DNA of 64,000 nt from assembly GCA_903875225.1 (NCBI GenBank), contig CAIQVJ010000118.1, positions 1 through 64,000 on the forward strand, given 5' to 3'. This document shows positions 24,628 to 33,365 of the stretch, piece after piece. A program made the translations under genes and the position numbers. Within the stretch, counting starts at the first letter, position 1; every line of letters begins with the position of its first letter. The notes under the pieces are model-generated. The model was not told the origin of the DNA. It searched no databases and saw nothing but the letters and a program-made list of their open reading frames with translations. The stretch comes from an uncultured Pseudomonadota bacterium (GTDB lineage: Bacteria > Myxococcota_A > UBA796 > SXON01).

Positions 24628-25992
24628 ATGAGCTGGTCCATCCGCTACGAATCCGGGACGCTGGTGCTGGACGGGTGCGAGCCCGACGACCTGCCCGCAG
24701 GCGTGTCGTGGGACCCGAGGATCGGTCGCGGCCGCTCGCACGGCTCGGTCTACGCCTCCCTGGTGATGGACGCCCGGCAGCGCGGGATCCCGCTCGAGGA
24801 TCGCACCCGGGGGTACGAGAAGCTCGACGCCCTGCGCCCGCTCACGGTGCGCACCCCACGCGCCTACCAGACCGAGGCGGTCGCGGCATGGAAGGCGGCG
24901 AAGAACCAGGGCGTGATCGTCCTGCCGACAGGGGCTGGCAAGAGCTTCGTCGCCGAACTCGCGATCCTGCAGTGCAGGCGAAGCACGCTGGTCGTCGTCC
25001 CCACGCTGGATCTGCTCTCCCAGTGGTATGGCAACCTCCGGCGGGCGTTCGGGGAGGAGCTCGTGGGCGCCCTGGGCGGCGGGTCCCACGACATCCGCCC
25101 GATCACCGTGTCCACCTACGACTCCGCGTTCATCTATGCGGAGCGGTATGGGGATCGGTTTGGCCTCGTGGTCTGGGACGAGTGTCACCACCTGCCGGCG
25201 GCCGGGTACATCCAGGCTGCCTGTGCGCTGATCGCTCCGTTCCGCCTGGGGCTCACAGCCACCCCCGAGCGCCCCGACGGGGCACACGAGCAGTACGGGC
25301 GCCTGATCGGGGACATCGTCTTTCGAAAGGAGATCCCCGAGCTCGCTGGCGACTTCCTCGCGCCGTACACCACCGAGGTCATCACCGTCTCGCTCTCCGA
25401 CGCGGAGCGCGCCCGCTACGACGCGCTGCGGGGCGTGTACAGGGAATTCCTGGAGCAGAACCACATCCGCGTTCGCTCCCCGGAGGATTGGCAGCGGTTC
25501 ATCCAGACCGCATCGCGGTCCAAGGCCGGGCGAGCCGCGCACAAGGCACACATGGAGTGCAAGCGCATCGTCCAAGGTGGCGAGCGCAAGCTCGCGATGG
25601 TGGCGGATCTGCTGGCCGAGGAGTGGGGCCGGCGCACCATCGTGTTCACCAACGACAACGCGACCGCCATGCGGGTCTCACGGGCGCTGCTGCTGCCGTG
25701 CATCACGCACCACACCGACGTGAAGGAGCGCCGGTACTGGATCGACGCGTTCACCCGCGGGGACGTCACCGCGGTGGTCACCTCCCGCGTGTTGAACGAG
25801 GGCGTCGACATTCCCGAGGCGGAGGTGGCGATCGTCGTGAGCGGCACGAGCACCGTGCGCGAGAACGTGCAGAGGCTGGGGCGGATCCTGCGGCCCCGCG
25901 AGGGAAAGCAGGCCCGGCTCTATGAGCTGGTCGCCGAGAACACGGGCGAGACGTTCACCAGCGAGCGACGCCGGAACCACGCGGCGTTCTAG
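24628..25992 (+). CDS. XPB-like superfamily 2 helicase
   Basis: 454 aa DEAD/H-type ATPase. Residues 1-75 form a damage-recognition-like N-terminal part typical of XPB-like enzymes. RAYQTEAV (Q-like motif, 79-86), Walker A PTGAGKS (100-106), DECH (184-187), TATP (210-213), then RecA2 with SRVLNEGVDIPEAEV and motif VI VQRLGRILRP near residue 426. It unwinds or remodels DNA, most likely in repair. No nuclease partner (such as Bax1) adjoins. Its TAG stop shares the palindrome CTAG with the convergent NUDIX gene. Confidence 0.9.
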   Translation: MSWSIRYESGTLVLDGCEPDDLPAGVSWDPRIGRGRSHGSVYASLVMDARQRGIPLEDRTRGYEKLDALRPLTVRTPRAYQTEAVAAWKAAKNQGVIVLPTGAGKSFVAELAILQCRRSTLVVVPTLDLLSQWYGNLRRAFGEELVGALGGGSHDIRPITVSTYDSAFIYAERYGDRFGLVVWDECHHLPAAGYIQAACALIAPFRLGLTATPERPDGAHEQYGRLIGDIVFRKEIPELAGDFLAPYTTEVITVSLSDAERARYDALRGVYREFLEQNHIRVRSPEDWQRFIQTASRSKAGRAAHKAHMECKRIVQGGERKLAMVADLLAEEWGRRTIVFTNDNATAMRVSRALLLPCITHHTDVKERRYWIDAFTRGDVTAVVTSRVLNEGVDIPEAEVAIVVSGTSTVRENVQRLGRILRPREGKQARLYELVAENTGETFTSERRRNHAAF

Positions 25993-26531
25993 TCCGCGAG
26001 TCGCCACGCGAGCAGGATCCCCACGATCGTCTTCCCGTCGCGGATCTCGCCTGCGCGGATCATGCGGTCCACCTCTTCGCGGGGGAGCCGTACCGGCTCG
26101 ATCACCTCGTCGTCCTCGAGCGCCAGCGGCACGCCCCGGAGCTCCCGGGCAGCAAACAGGTGGATGACCTCGTCCGTGAACGCGGGTGTCGTGAAGAGCG
26201 GCAGCAGCGGCGTGAGCACGCCCGCGAGGCCAGCCTCCTCGGCCAGTTCGCGCAGCGCGCAATGCGCCGGCGCCTCTCCGGGCTCGAGCTTTCCAGCGGG
26301 GATCTCCCAGATCGTCCCCCCGGCGGCGTGCCTGTACTGGCGGATCAGGGTGATCGATCCGTCCGGATGGATGGGCACCACTGCGGCGGCGCCCGGGTGC
26401 CGCAGGATCTCGAGCGACACACGCCGCCCGTTCGGCAGGTCGACCTCCTCCACGCCGAACCTGCCCACGCTTCCGCTGTGGATCTCGCGCCGCCCGCGCG
26501 TGCGGCCCGCGGCGTCGTTCGGGTCGCCCAT
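25989..26531 (-). CDS. NUDIX hydrolase (ADP-ribose pyrophosphatase-like)
   Basis: About 180 aa. The complete Nudix box GKLEPGEAPAHCALRELAEEAGL lies near residues 88-110 (GX5EX7REUXEEXGU). A preceding VDLPNGRRVSLEILRHPGAAAVVPI strand and GGTIWEIPAGKLE suit ADP-sugar pyrophosphatases, which hydrolyse nucleotide sugars to AMP and sugar phosphate. The ATG at 26531 shares one base with the upstream lipoprotein's stop. Its stop and the helicase stop are the two readings of one CTAG. Confidence 0.9.
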   Translation of the reverse strand: MGDPNDAAGRTRGRREIHSGSVGRFGVEEVDLPNGRRVSLEILRHPGAAAVVPIHPDGSITLIRQYRHAAGGTIWEIPAGKLEPGEAPAHCALRELAEEAGLAGVLTPLLPLFTTPAFTDEVIHLFAARELRGVPLALEDDEVIEPVRLPREEVDRMIRAGEIRDGKTIVGILLAWRLAD

Positions 26532-27163
26532 CACAGCGTCGGGAACGTGCCGTCGCCGTCCACGGTCAGATCGACGCCATACAGGTTCACGATCACGCTG
26601 TAGTCGAACCGGAACCCGTCGTAGGTGCCGGTGGGATCCTGGGCGAACACGTCGTACCCACCCGAGTAGTTGGGGTACATCACCGTGGTCTCGGCGACGG
26701 TGCCGAGGAAGCGCAGGCCGTGGACGTAGCCCTGCAGCGCGATCCAGCTGCACACGTAGGAGGTGTCGTAGGTCACGTCGTAGAACGACGTGCATTCGGG
26801 GCAGGCGGCCCGTACGGCTGCGTACTCGTCGCTGGTGGAGTCGAGCAGGGCACCGGAGACGCCGACGGTCTGATCGCAGGTGGAGCCCCAGACGTCGTAG
26901 GTGAACCGCTGGCTGCCCGTCCACCGGGAGAGGTCCGGGGTGGGGTCGGGCACCCCGGTGTCGGCGTCTGCATCACTGTCGGTGTCCGAGTCAGTGTCTG
27001 TGTCAGCGTCCGAGTCGGCGTCGGTGTCGGCATCCGAGTCCGCGTCCGTGTCGGCATCCGCGCTGCTGTCGCCGAGTCCGGCGGTGTCGTCCCCGAGCAC
27101 GATCGCACGGGAGTTGGCGCAGCCGGCGAGCGAGAGGGCGGCAAGGAGGGGGAACGTTCGCAT
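26531..27163 (-). CDS. Lipoprotein with Asp-rich linker
   Basis: 210 aa from the ATG at 27163. Signal peptide with lipobox LAGC, then an ADADTDADSDADTDAD-type linker (about 33-65) that may act as a negatively charged stalk. The C-terminal domain (about 75-210) has four cysteines that could form disulfides and no family I recognise. GGAGT 5 nt before the ATG, in the context GGAGTCCCGATG, which is also found before the FG-GAP lipoprotein at 48046. A GCTACGCT box lies about 25 nt upstream. Confidence 0.8.
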   Translation of the reverse strand: MRTFPLLAALSLAGCANSRAIVLGDDTAGLGDSSADADTDADSDADTDADSDADTDTDSDTDSDADADTGVPDPTPDLSRWTGSQRFTYDVWGSTCDQTVGVSGALLDSTSDEYAAVRAACPECTSFYDVTYDTSYVCSWIALQGYVHGLRFLGTVAETTVMYPNYSGGYDVFAQDPTGTYDGFRFDYSVIVNLYGVDLTVDGDGTFPTL

Positions 27164-27186
27164 CGGGACTCCGGGGCGGACCAAGC

Positions 27187-27192
27187 GTAGCC
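27187..27192 (-). promoter_or_regulatory. -10-like box, leadered, for Asp-rich lipoprotein
   Basis: TACGCT (minus strand) in GCTACGCT, about 23 nt before the ATG with a Shine-Dalgarno between them. Confidence 0.35.
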
Positions 27193-27294
27193 CCGACACT
27201 CCGGATCGCCAAGCGAGGACTGCGCGGTCGTGCAGGGCGGGCTCCCGCACGATGTGCGCGCGGCCCCGGGGGCGGTCTCCTGCTCCCTGCCCGG

Positions 27295-28134
27295 TCAGGT
27301 GGTCCGTTCTACCGTGTAGATCGCGATGGCTGCGAGTGCTTCCGGGCGGGGGAGGCCCCCGAGGGCGTCCAGGGCGGCCTGCATGTGCGCCCGGGCGACG
27401 CCGCGCGCGCCCTCCACTCCGAGGAGCTTGACGAAGGAGGGCGGCCCGCCGGAGGCCCGTGCGGCATCCTGGTCGGCGTCGAGCACGTCGTCGTGCACCT
27501 GGAATGCGAGCCCTACCTCCTCGGCGTAGCGGGTGAGCGCCGCGAGGTGGGCATCGCCCGCACCCGCAGCGATGGCGGCCATCCGCACGGCGCCCCGGAT
27601 GAGCGCCCCGGTCTTGGCGCGGTGCAACATCCGCAGCCGATCGATGTCGGCGATCTCGCCGTCCATCCCGATGTCGTAGGCCTGGCCGGCGATCATCCCC
27701 TTCGCGCCCCCGGCGGCGGCCAGCTCGCGGACGAGGGCTCCGGCCCGCCCGGCCTCGGCCAGCACCGCGAACGACTCGGTGAGCAGCGCATCACCGACGA
27801 GCACGGCAACGCCCTCGCCGTACACCTTGTGGACTGTCGGCCGACCCCGGCGCTCGTCATCGTCGTCCATCGCCGGGAGATCGTCGTGGACCAGCGAGTA
27901 GGTGTGCAGCAGCTCGACGGCGACCGCGACGTCGAGGGCGGACTGGGCGCTCCCGCCGCAGGCCTCAGCGGCGCCGAACGCGAGCAGGGGGCGGATGCGC
28001 TTTCCACCGGTTTGAAGAGGGTAGCGGCACGCCTCCACGAGCAGGTCGGGCCGCGCGTCGGCGAACCGGGAGAGCAGCCGGGCCTCGAACAGCGGGAGCA
28101 CGCTCCCCGACCACGCTTTCAGGGAAAATGCCAT
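27295..28134 (-). CDS. ispA: Polyprenyl (farnesyl/geranyl) diphosphate synthase
   Basis: 279 aa trans-prenyltransferase. First Asp-rich motif HDDLPAMDDDDERRGRPT (near residue 78), second motif AFQVHDDVLDADQD (near residue 215), plus GGKRIRP for IPP binding. Length and motif spacing fit FPP synthases; chain length is not determinable from the sequence alone. The ATG shares a base with the upstream lipoprotein's stop. No dxs or xseB neighbour. Confidence 0.92.
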   Translation of the reverse strand: MAFSLKAWSGSVLPLFEARLLSRFADARPDLLVEACRYPLQTGGKRIRPLLAFGAAEACGGSAQSALDVAVAVELLHTYSLVHDDLPAMDDDDERRGRPTVHKVYGEGVAVLVGDALLTESFAVLAEAGRAGALVRELAAAGGAKGMIAGQAYDIGMDGEIADIDRLRMLHRAKTGALIRGAVRMAAIAAGAGDAHLAALTRYAEEVGLAFQVHDDVLDADQDAARASGGPPSFVKLLGVEGARGVARAHMQAALDALGGLPRPEALAAIAIYTVERTT

Positions 28135-28940
28135 CAGAGCCCCAGCTCGGTGTTCACCTTCGCGATGTTGTCGGCGATCGCCGACGCGAAGTTGTTGTCC
28201 GGAAAACGTTGGTTGATCGCTGCGAGCCGGTCCCGCGCGGCGGTGAGCGCCGCGGTCCGGTCGGCACCCGGGGGCATGCCTCGAGCAGTGATGAACGCGG
28301 CACCGGCGGCCTCACGCTCGGTGCGGGCCCACGCGTCCACGGTCTCCTTGCGCAGCGCGGCCGCCTCTGGCGAGGTCAACGGTGCGATCGTGTCGATCGC
28401 GGCCAGGTAGTTGCCGGCAGCCACCGAGGCGCGCGCGGTGGCGAGTAGATCAGCGGGGGAGGGCGTCGCAGGGGCAGGCGGGGCCACGGGGGTCTGCGCG
28501 GCCGTCGACACGGGCGTTGGCGTCGGGTCGGGCCCGGGGGTCGGTGGAACCGCAGGGACCAGCACCGGGTTCACGGGGTGCTCCTCGATGGCGCGCTCGA
28601 TGACCGGCACGACGATCGGGTCCATGCCCTCCTCCACGGGGAGGGCCTCCGGGATGTCCCGGGCCTCGATCTTCAGCACGCCCTCGGCGTAGTCGTACAC
28701 CCGTCGCTGTGCGACGGGGTCCCGGGCGCGCATCGCGTGCAGCAGCTCCCGAAGGTCGGAGAGGCGGTCGCGCTGGTCGGCGTCCGTCGACACGCTGAAG
28801 ATGGACTCGAGCTTCTCCTCGAGCGGCGAGAACGTGATCGGAGGGAGCTCCTCGGGGGGGCTGGCTGCGGCGGTCGCGACCGGCGCGGTGGAGCCCACGA
28901 GCGGGTAGTGCGCAAAGCAGCCGAGCAGGAGGAGCAGCAT
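28134..28940 (-). CDS. Lipoprotein with Pro-rich linker and C-terminal helical repeat
   Basis: 268 aa. MLLLLLGCFAHYP is a very short signal with lipobox LLGC. Residues 25-100 are helical, 110-165 are Pro/Thr/Ala-rich (VPPTPGPDPTPTPV), and the C-terminus has TPR-like helices (DLLATARASVAAGNYLAAIDTIAPL). Resembles periplasmic TPR assembly lipoproteins, but no family is certain. A GGATAGCCG box lies 7 nt upstream; no Shine-Dalgarno. Confidence 0.78.
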   Translation of the reverse strand: MLLLLLGCFAHYPLVGSTAPVATAAASPPEELPPITFSPLEEKLESIFSVSTDADQRDRLSDLRELLHAMRARDPVAQRRVYDYAEGVLKIEARDIPEALPVEEGMDPIVVPVIERAIEEHPVNPVLVPAVPPTPGPDPTPTPVSTAAQTPVAPPAPATPSPADLLATARASVAAGNYLAAIDTIAPLTSPEAAALRKETVDAWARTEREAAGAAFITARGMPPGADRTAALTAARDRLAAINQRFPDNNFASAIADNIAKVNTELGL

Positions 28941-28947
28941 GGGGCAA

Positions 28948-28953
28948 CGGCTA
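28948..28953 (-). promoter_or_regulatory. -10-like box for lipoprotein
   Basis: TAGCCG (minus strand) in GGGATAGCCG, 7 nt before the ATG at 28940. Confidence 0.4.
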
Positions 28954-29029
28954 TCCCGCGCGGAGCGGGTGGAAAATACGACGGGTGCGTTACCGCGGGA
29001 CGCCCCACAGGCGCTTCACGCGCACCCGA

Positions 29030-30634
29030 TCAGGTGGTGATCACCCGATCGAACGAGAGCCAGCGCCGCAACAAGGTGTGCGTCATCTCGCCGTTCCGCG
29101 CCATCTGCGCGGCCGTGCTGCCCATCTTGACCCAGTTCGCGGCGTGCGCCATCTGGATGAGCGGCCAGGGGTGCTTCTTCAGCAGCTCGCTCTTTGCGAG
29201 GGGCTTGAGCATCGCCTGGGGAACGAACGACTTGGACAGCAGTTGGATCAGCGCGATCCAGTACGTCTCCTCGACCGGACGCGGGTATTCGAGGTTCACC
29301 CTGTGCTGGTAGAAGGTCCTGGTCGCGGTCCCTTCGATGTCGTACTCGCTGATGAGCCCGCTCTCCAGGAGCTTGTGGTTCAGTTCGCTGCCCGGGAACA
29401 CCGTCATCGAGAACAGGTACAGATCGTACGGATGCGGGAACGTGGAGATCATCTCGAACAGCTTGCGCCTGTCTTCGTCGGAGGAGACGGGGTCGTCGAA
29501 GATCAACTGGAAGTGTGGCTTCACACCGAGCTTGTGGTAGAGCTGCGCGATGTCGCCGATCGTGTTGTTCTTCACGCGCCGGTCGTAGAGGTGACCGGTC
29601 ACGCGCTCGCTCGACTGCACCCCCATGTACACGCTCACGAGCCCGGCATCGCGCAACTGGGTCATGCGCTCCTCGTTCACCAGCTTCGGCTCGATGAAGA
29701 TCTCGAACGGCAACCCCACCCGCTTGGGATACTTTTCTGCGAACTCCGTCACCCAGTCGCTCTGGAAGTTGAAGACCTCGTCGTCGAACCGGATGCGCTT
29801 GAAGTTCCAGTGGGACTTCGCCTGCAGGATCTCCTCGATCATGGAGTCGGGCGACCGCACGCGGAACCATTTCTGGCCGGGGTAGACGTCCTTCTTGTAC
29901 GTGGAATTGTAGCAGTAGCTGCACTTGTAGATGCAGCCGCGCGAGCCCATCATCTGGAACACGGGGTCGCCGTGGATCGGGTCCCCCTTGGTGACGCGTG
30001 ACCCGAGGATGAAGTACTTGTGGTCGTGGCTGTGGTAGTCGCGCCACGAGAGGTCGTCGAGGTTCTCGACCAGCCCCCGCAGCGGGTTCTGGCGCACGCC
30101 CGAGCGGGTCTGCGCCCACACGTTCGCCGTCTCGTTCACGTGGCCCACGCCGGCGTACTGGATGCGGTTGCAGAGATCCAGCAGCGCGAGCTCCCCCTCG
30201 CCCTGGAGCAGGAGATCGGCGCTCCCGATGCACTGGGCGCCCATCAGCGTCGGGTGCATCCCCCCCCACAGCACGGCGATGCCGAGCGTCTCGTGCAGGT
30301 GCTCGGTGAGGATCTTCGCGGCGTTGTAGTAGGCGCTCGCCCGGATCGAGATGCACACCAGATCGAGGTGTTCGTCTTCGATGATGCGCTTGAGGCTGTC
30401 GAGTTCCTCGTCCGTGGCCGGGTCGAGGTGGTTGGAGATCCAGTCCTTGAAGTAGATCTCGGCGGCGTGGTGTCCGCCCTCGCGCAGCGTGCCGGCCAGG
30501 ATGCGCACGGCGTTGTTCTCCACGTCGTACATCGAGACGATGCCCACGCGCACGGGACGCCCGTGGGCGTTCCTCACCAGGGTTTCGATGCGTTCGGCGG
30601 CGTGGAGCGGGTTCGATTCGACAGCGGCGGGCAT
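29030..30634 (-). CDS. B12-binding-domain radical SAM protein
   Basis: 534 aa. N-terminal cobalamin-binding-like Rossmann region (about 28-175, with VGIVSMYDVENNAVRILAG and LWGGMHPTLMG), then a radical SAM domain with GSRGCIYKCSYC (Cys234, 238, 241 bind the 4Fe-4S cluster) and a C-terminal helical domain. Members of this class carry out methylations or hopanoid, bacteriochlorophyll and cofactor chemistry; the substrate is not predictable here. GGAG 6 nt before the ATG at 30634 supports the start; TACCCT (30653-30658, minus strand) may be its -10. Confidence 0.9.
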   Translation of the reverse strand: MPAAVESNPLHAAERIETLVRNAHGRPVRVGIVSMYDVENNAVRILAGTLREGGHHAAEIYFKDWISNHLDPATDEELDSLKRIIEDEHLDLVCISIRASAYYNAAKILTEHLHETLGIAVLWGGMHPTLMGAQCIGSADLLLQGEGELALLDLCNRIQYAGVGHVNETANVWAQTRSGVRQNPLRGLVENLDDLSWRDYHSHDHKYFILGSRVTKGDPIHGDPVFQMMGSRGCIYKCSYCYNSTYKKDVYPGQKWFRVRSPDSMIEEILQAKSHWNFKRIRFDDEVFNFQSDWVTEFAEKYPKRVGLPFEIFIEPKLVNEERMTQLRDAGLVSVYMGVQSSERVTGHLYDRRVKNNTIGDIAQLYHKLGVKPHFQLIFDDPVSSDEDRRKLFEMISTFPHPYDLYLFSMTVFPGSELNHKLLESGLISEYDIEGTATRTFYQHRVNLEYPRPVEETYWIALIQLLSKSFVPQAMLKPLAKSELLKKHPWPLIQMAHAANWVKMGSTAAQMARNGEMTHTLLRRWLSFDRVITT

Positions 30635-30748
30635 GCAGACTCCGTCCCGTGCAGGGTAGCACTGTCGCCCGCCCGAGGGTGTGAAGCCGGGTACGAGAAG
30701 CGTGTCGCTGATCCGGGGATGATCCGTGCGCGCCGCGCCTGGCGGCAT

Positions 30749-32422
30749 CTACCAGAGCTTCAGCACCCGCAGCCGCCTGTCTTCCGCGAGCACCGGAAAG
30801 TGGTCCCAGTCGGAGAGCGACAGCTTCGACTCGTCTGCGGTCGTGGGGGCGTCGAGGTGCAGAACGACGTAGCGGATGCCCGCGCGGCGCGCGACGGAGA
30901 TGGTGCCCTCGCGGCCGTTCTTCACTGCGGCCACCACCTGCCAGGCGCCCCTGCTCGCCGGGAAGTTCAGGCTCGCGGCGAGGGTCTTGCCGTGCGTGAC
31001 CTGCTCGTAGAGCGTGGGCAGGCCGCCGATCAACGGCCAGGCCATCACGGTCCCTGCCGGTTCCCCGGCGAGCGCGACGAGCGGCGCCGGGGGCGAGGCG
31101 TCCACGTGGTCGGGGAGGCCGCGTGTGGGCGCGAGGGCGGCGGCCTCGAGCGCCACGAGGAGCACCGCGGCGACGGTCACCGCCTGCCCGCTGGCGGCCC
31201 GGGCGCCCCGCCGGGCCTCGACCCAGGCGGTGACCACGGCCGCGCCCTGGGCCGCGCAGAGTGCGACCCCGATCTGGGTGATCCACCCGAGCTTCCACAG
31301 CAACGAGAGCGAGTCGAAGGGCGGGAGCCGCTCGAAGAGAAAGTACGGCAGCGGGATGGCCCGCCGCCCGGAGAGCACGACGACAGAGCCCCCCGCCGTG
31401 AGCACGGGGCCGATGGCGAGCACCACGCCGAGGGGGAGGAGCGCCCACGCCCACCGCGAGCCCTTCCGCAGCCGGAGCGAGAGCAACGAGAGCCCGATCC
31501 CCACCCAGCCGACGTAGGGGCAGTGCCAGTAGTCCTCCCCATACCGGCTGATCTTCGTGAAGTCGGGTGACCGGAACGGCGCGGGCCGCACGAACGCCGC
31601 GGGGTCCGCCGGGCCGATGTTCCGCCGCAGTCGGGCCAGCTCGGCCGGGGCCTTGATGCCGACCACGTTGTCGTGTGCGGTGGAGACGTTCTTCGCCTCC
31701 CACGCCACGGGCAGGGTGAGCAGCGCGCCGATCACGCCGGCCGCGACGAACGCCCGCCGTGCCTCCGAAGGCAACCTGCGCCGCAGCAGGAGCACGCCCC
31801 AGGCGAAGAATGCGCCCACGCCGCCATACCAGTGGGCCCAGGCGCACAGCGCGAGCAGCGTGGCGGCGCCCAGGATCCAGGCTCCTCCCCCGCGCCAGTG
31901 CAGCCCCATCCACACGACGGCGAGCACCCATGTGTCGCCCAGCGCCTCGCTCGCCCCGTTGTGGATCGCCGAGAGCGCCATCGGGGCGAGCGCGAGGATC
32001 GCGCCAGAGGTCCAGCCTGGTGCGCCCGGCTCGCCCGCGTGGAGCGCGCCGATCCGGGAGCCAATCCAGCCGCGGAACGTCATGGACAAGAGCACCAGCG
32101 CGCTCCAGGCGGCCGCCGGGCCGGCCGTCAAGGTGATCGGCATCACGAGCAAGGCGCCGAGCGGATCGGAGGGCCACAGGCTGCCGTTGGGGTCGAGCAG
32201 CGTTCCCGTGTGGATCGGCAGTTCGCCGTGCACGAGCTTCGTGGCGACGAACCACAGCGTCCACAGGCTCTCCCACACGTCGGTGTGCGCCGAGCCCGGG
32301 GCCGCGCTGATCGGGTGGAGCGCCGTCGGCCATGTCCACACCACAGCGAGGAGGAACCAGGGGAGCGGCGAGGCCAGGAGCCGATCGCGCCACAGGGCCG
32401 CCGGCAGGGCTGCCTGCGTCAT
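30749..32422 (-). CDS. GT-C-like polytopic membrane protein
   Basis: 557 aa with about 10-12 transmembrane helices and a soluble C-terminal part (about 440-557). The first external loop reads AHTDVWESLWTLWF, an acidic motif of the kind GT-C glycosyltransferases use. Later HDNVVGIKAPAELARLRRNIG and a C-terminal alpha/beta domain give a PMT/YfhO-like layout. A lipid-linked sugar transferase is plausible but unproven. Its ATG overlaps the TetR stop by four bases. Confidence 0.7.
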   Translation of the reverse strand: MTQAALPAALWRDRLLASPLPWFLLAVVWTWPTALHPISAAPGSAHTDVWESLWTLWFVATKLVHGELPIHTGTLLDPNGSLWPSDPLGALLVMPITLTAGPAAAWSALVLLSMTFRGWIGSRIGALHAGEPGAPGWTSGAILALAPMALSAIHNGASEALGDTWVLAVVWMGLHWRGGGAWILGAATLLALCAWAHWYGGVGAFFAWGVLLLRRRLPSEARRAFVAAGVIGALLTLPVAWEAKNVSTAHDNVVGIKAPAELARLRRNIGPADPAAFVRPAPFRSPDFTKISRYGEDYWHCPYVGWVGIGLSLLSLRLRKGSRWAWALLPLGVVLAIGPVLTAGGSVVVLSGRRAIPLPYFLFERLPPFDSLSLLWKLGWITQIGVALCAAQGAAVVTAWVEARRGARAASGQAVTVAAVLLVALEAAALAPTRGLPDHVDASPPAPLVALAGEPAGTVMAWPLIGGLPTLYEQVTHGKTLAASLNFPASRGAWQVVAAVKNGREGTISVARRAGIRYVVLHLDAPTTADESKLSLSDWDHFPVLAEDRRLRVLKLW

Positions 32423-33033
32423 TCGCGAGGCGCCAACCCGTGGCGGAACAGGTGGATGACCTCGGCCTGCACGAGCCCGGGGTCGCTCGCCGTGTTGCGG
32501 TCGCGCAGGAAGGCGTAGACGAGCGCGTCGATGCCGCCGACGATCGCGATCGCGGCCGTCCGTGTGTCGTGCGGGCGGAGAACGTCGCGGCCCACAGCAT
32601 CGTCCAGGATGCTCACGGTGAGCGCGTGGATTTCCCTCAACCGGTCCCGGACCCCCTCGCCGCCGGAGCCCACGGCGCGGGCCTCGGCAAAGTAGAGCCG
32701 CAGGGCACCCTCCTGTTGAGCCATCAGCGCGCCCAGCTCCATGGCCAGCATGGCGTACACCGGGAAGGTGCTGGGCGTGTCCGGGCAGGCAGCCAGCGCG
32801 TCCCGTGCGCGGGCGACGGAGGCGAGCAGCGGGACGAACAGGCGGTCGAGCAGCGCGCTGAACAGCGCGTCCTTGTCCCGAAAGTAGAGGTAGAAGGTGC
32901 CACGGGCGACGTCTGCCGCCTCGGCGATGCGCTCGACGCTGGCTCCCGTGAAGCCCTCCTCCAGGAACGCGGCGAGCCCCGCCGCCTCCAGACGGCGCTG
33001 CTTGTCTTCCTTGTTGCGCTCGCGACGGCCCAT
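32419..33033 (-). CDS. TetR-family transcriptional regulator
   Basis: 204 aa. N-terminal HTH (about 13-58) with AFLEEGFTGASVERIAEAADVARGTFYLYFRDKDALF, then a helical ligand-binding domain. It precedes and is coupled (ATGA) to the GT-C-like gene, so that gene is a candidate target. The ATG at 33033 was chosen because the frame before it is non-conserved and CGGATAAGGC lies 7 nt upstream, without Shine-Dalgarno. Confidence 0.9.
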   Translation of the reverse strand: MGRRERNKEDKQRRLEAAGLAAFLEEGFTGASVERIAEAADVARGTFYLYFRDKDALFSALLDRLFVPLLASVARARDALAACPDTPSTFPVYAMLAMELGALMAQQEGALRLYFAEARAVGSGGEGVRDRLREIHALTVSILDDAVGRDVLRPHDTRTAAIAIVGGIDALVYAFLRDRNTASDPGLVQAEVIHLFRHGLAPRE

Positions 33034-33040
33034 GCCGCGG

Positions 33041-33046
33041 GCCTTA
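33041..33046 (-). promoter_or_regulatory. -10-like box for tetR
   Basis: TAAGGC (minus strand) in CGGATAAGGC, 7 nt before the ATG at 33033. Confidence 0.4.
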
Positions 33047-33136
33047 TCCGATCTTCGCCGAGATCCTGGCGGGCTGTCGGGGTCCGCGGGCCCGGCCCGG
33101 CCCCGCAGCAGGCCGCCCGTGTGCATGCTCCCGGGT

Positions 33137-33142
33137 TACGCT
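33137..33142 (+). promoter_or_regulatory. -10-like box for DUF2892 gene
   Basis: TACGCT in GTTACGCT, 5 nt before the ATG at 33148. Confidence 0.4.
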
Positions 33143-33147
33143 TGCGC

Positions 33148-33336
33148 ATGACCAAGAAGACCAAGATTCACGACGGCATCATCGGCGTCCTCGTCCTCTC
33201 CAGCGTGATCGCCGGCTGGAAGTTCGACCCCTGGTGCCTCTCGCTCGCCGGAGCAGTCGGCGCCATCATGATCTCCAGCGTGTTCACCGGGTTCTGCCCG
33301 ATCCACTACGCCGTGGGCAAGCTCGTCACCGACTGA
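33148..33336 (+). CDS. DUF2892 membrane protein
   Basis: 62 aa, two hydrophobic segments. DGIIGVLVLSSVIAGWKF ... LAGAVGAIMISSVFTGFCPIHYAVG matches the DUF2892/YgaP-type transmembrane domain with its conserved GFCP cysteine. In YgaP this domain is fused to a rhodanese; here a separate rhodanese lipoprotein is convergent 29 nt away. It is the first gene of the sulfur/redox island. Confidence 0.88.
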   Translation: MTKKTKIHDGIIGVLVLSSVIAGWKFDPWCLSLAGAVGAIMISSVFTGFCPIHYAVGKLVTD

Positions 33337-33365
33337 GCGGGGCGCGAGCCAGAGATCCGGCGGTG

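Noticed and set aside
26950..27066. CRISPR-like or VNTR array
   Set aside because: It is the coding sequence for an Asp-rich linker, with no spacers or repeat flanks.
29016..32600. A 1194-residue open frame on the minus strand
   Set aside because: It runs out of frame across the radical SAM and GT-C-like genes, is Arg/Ala/Gly-rich and has no domain; a GC-rich shadow.
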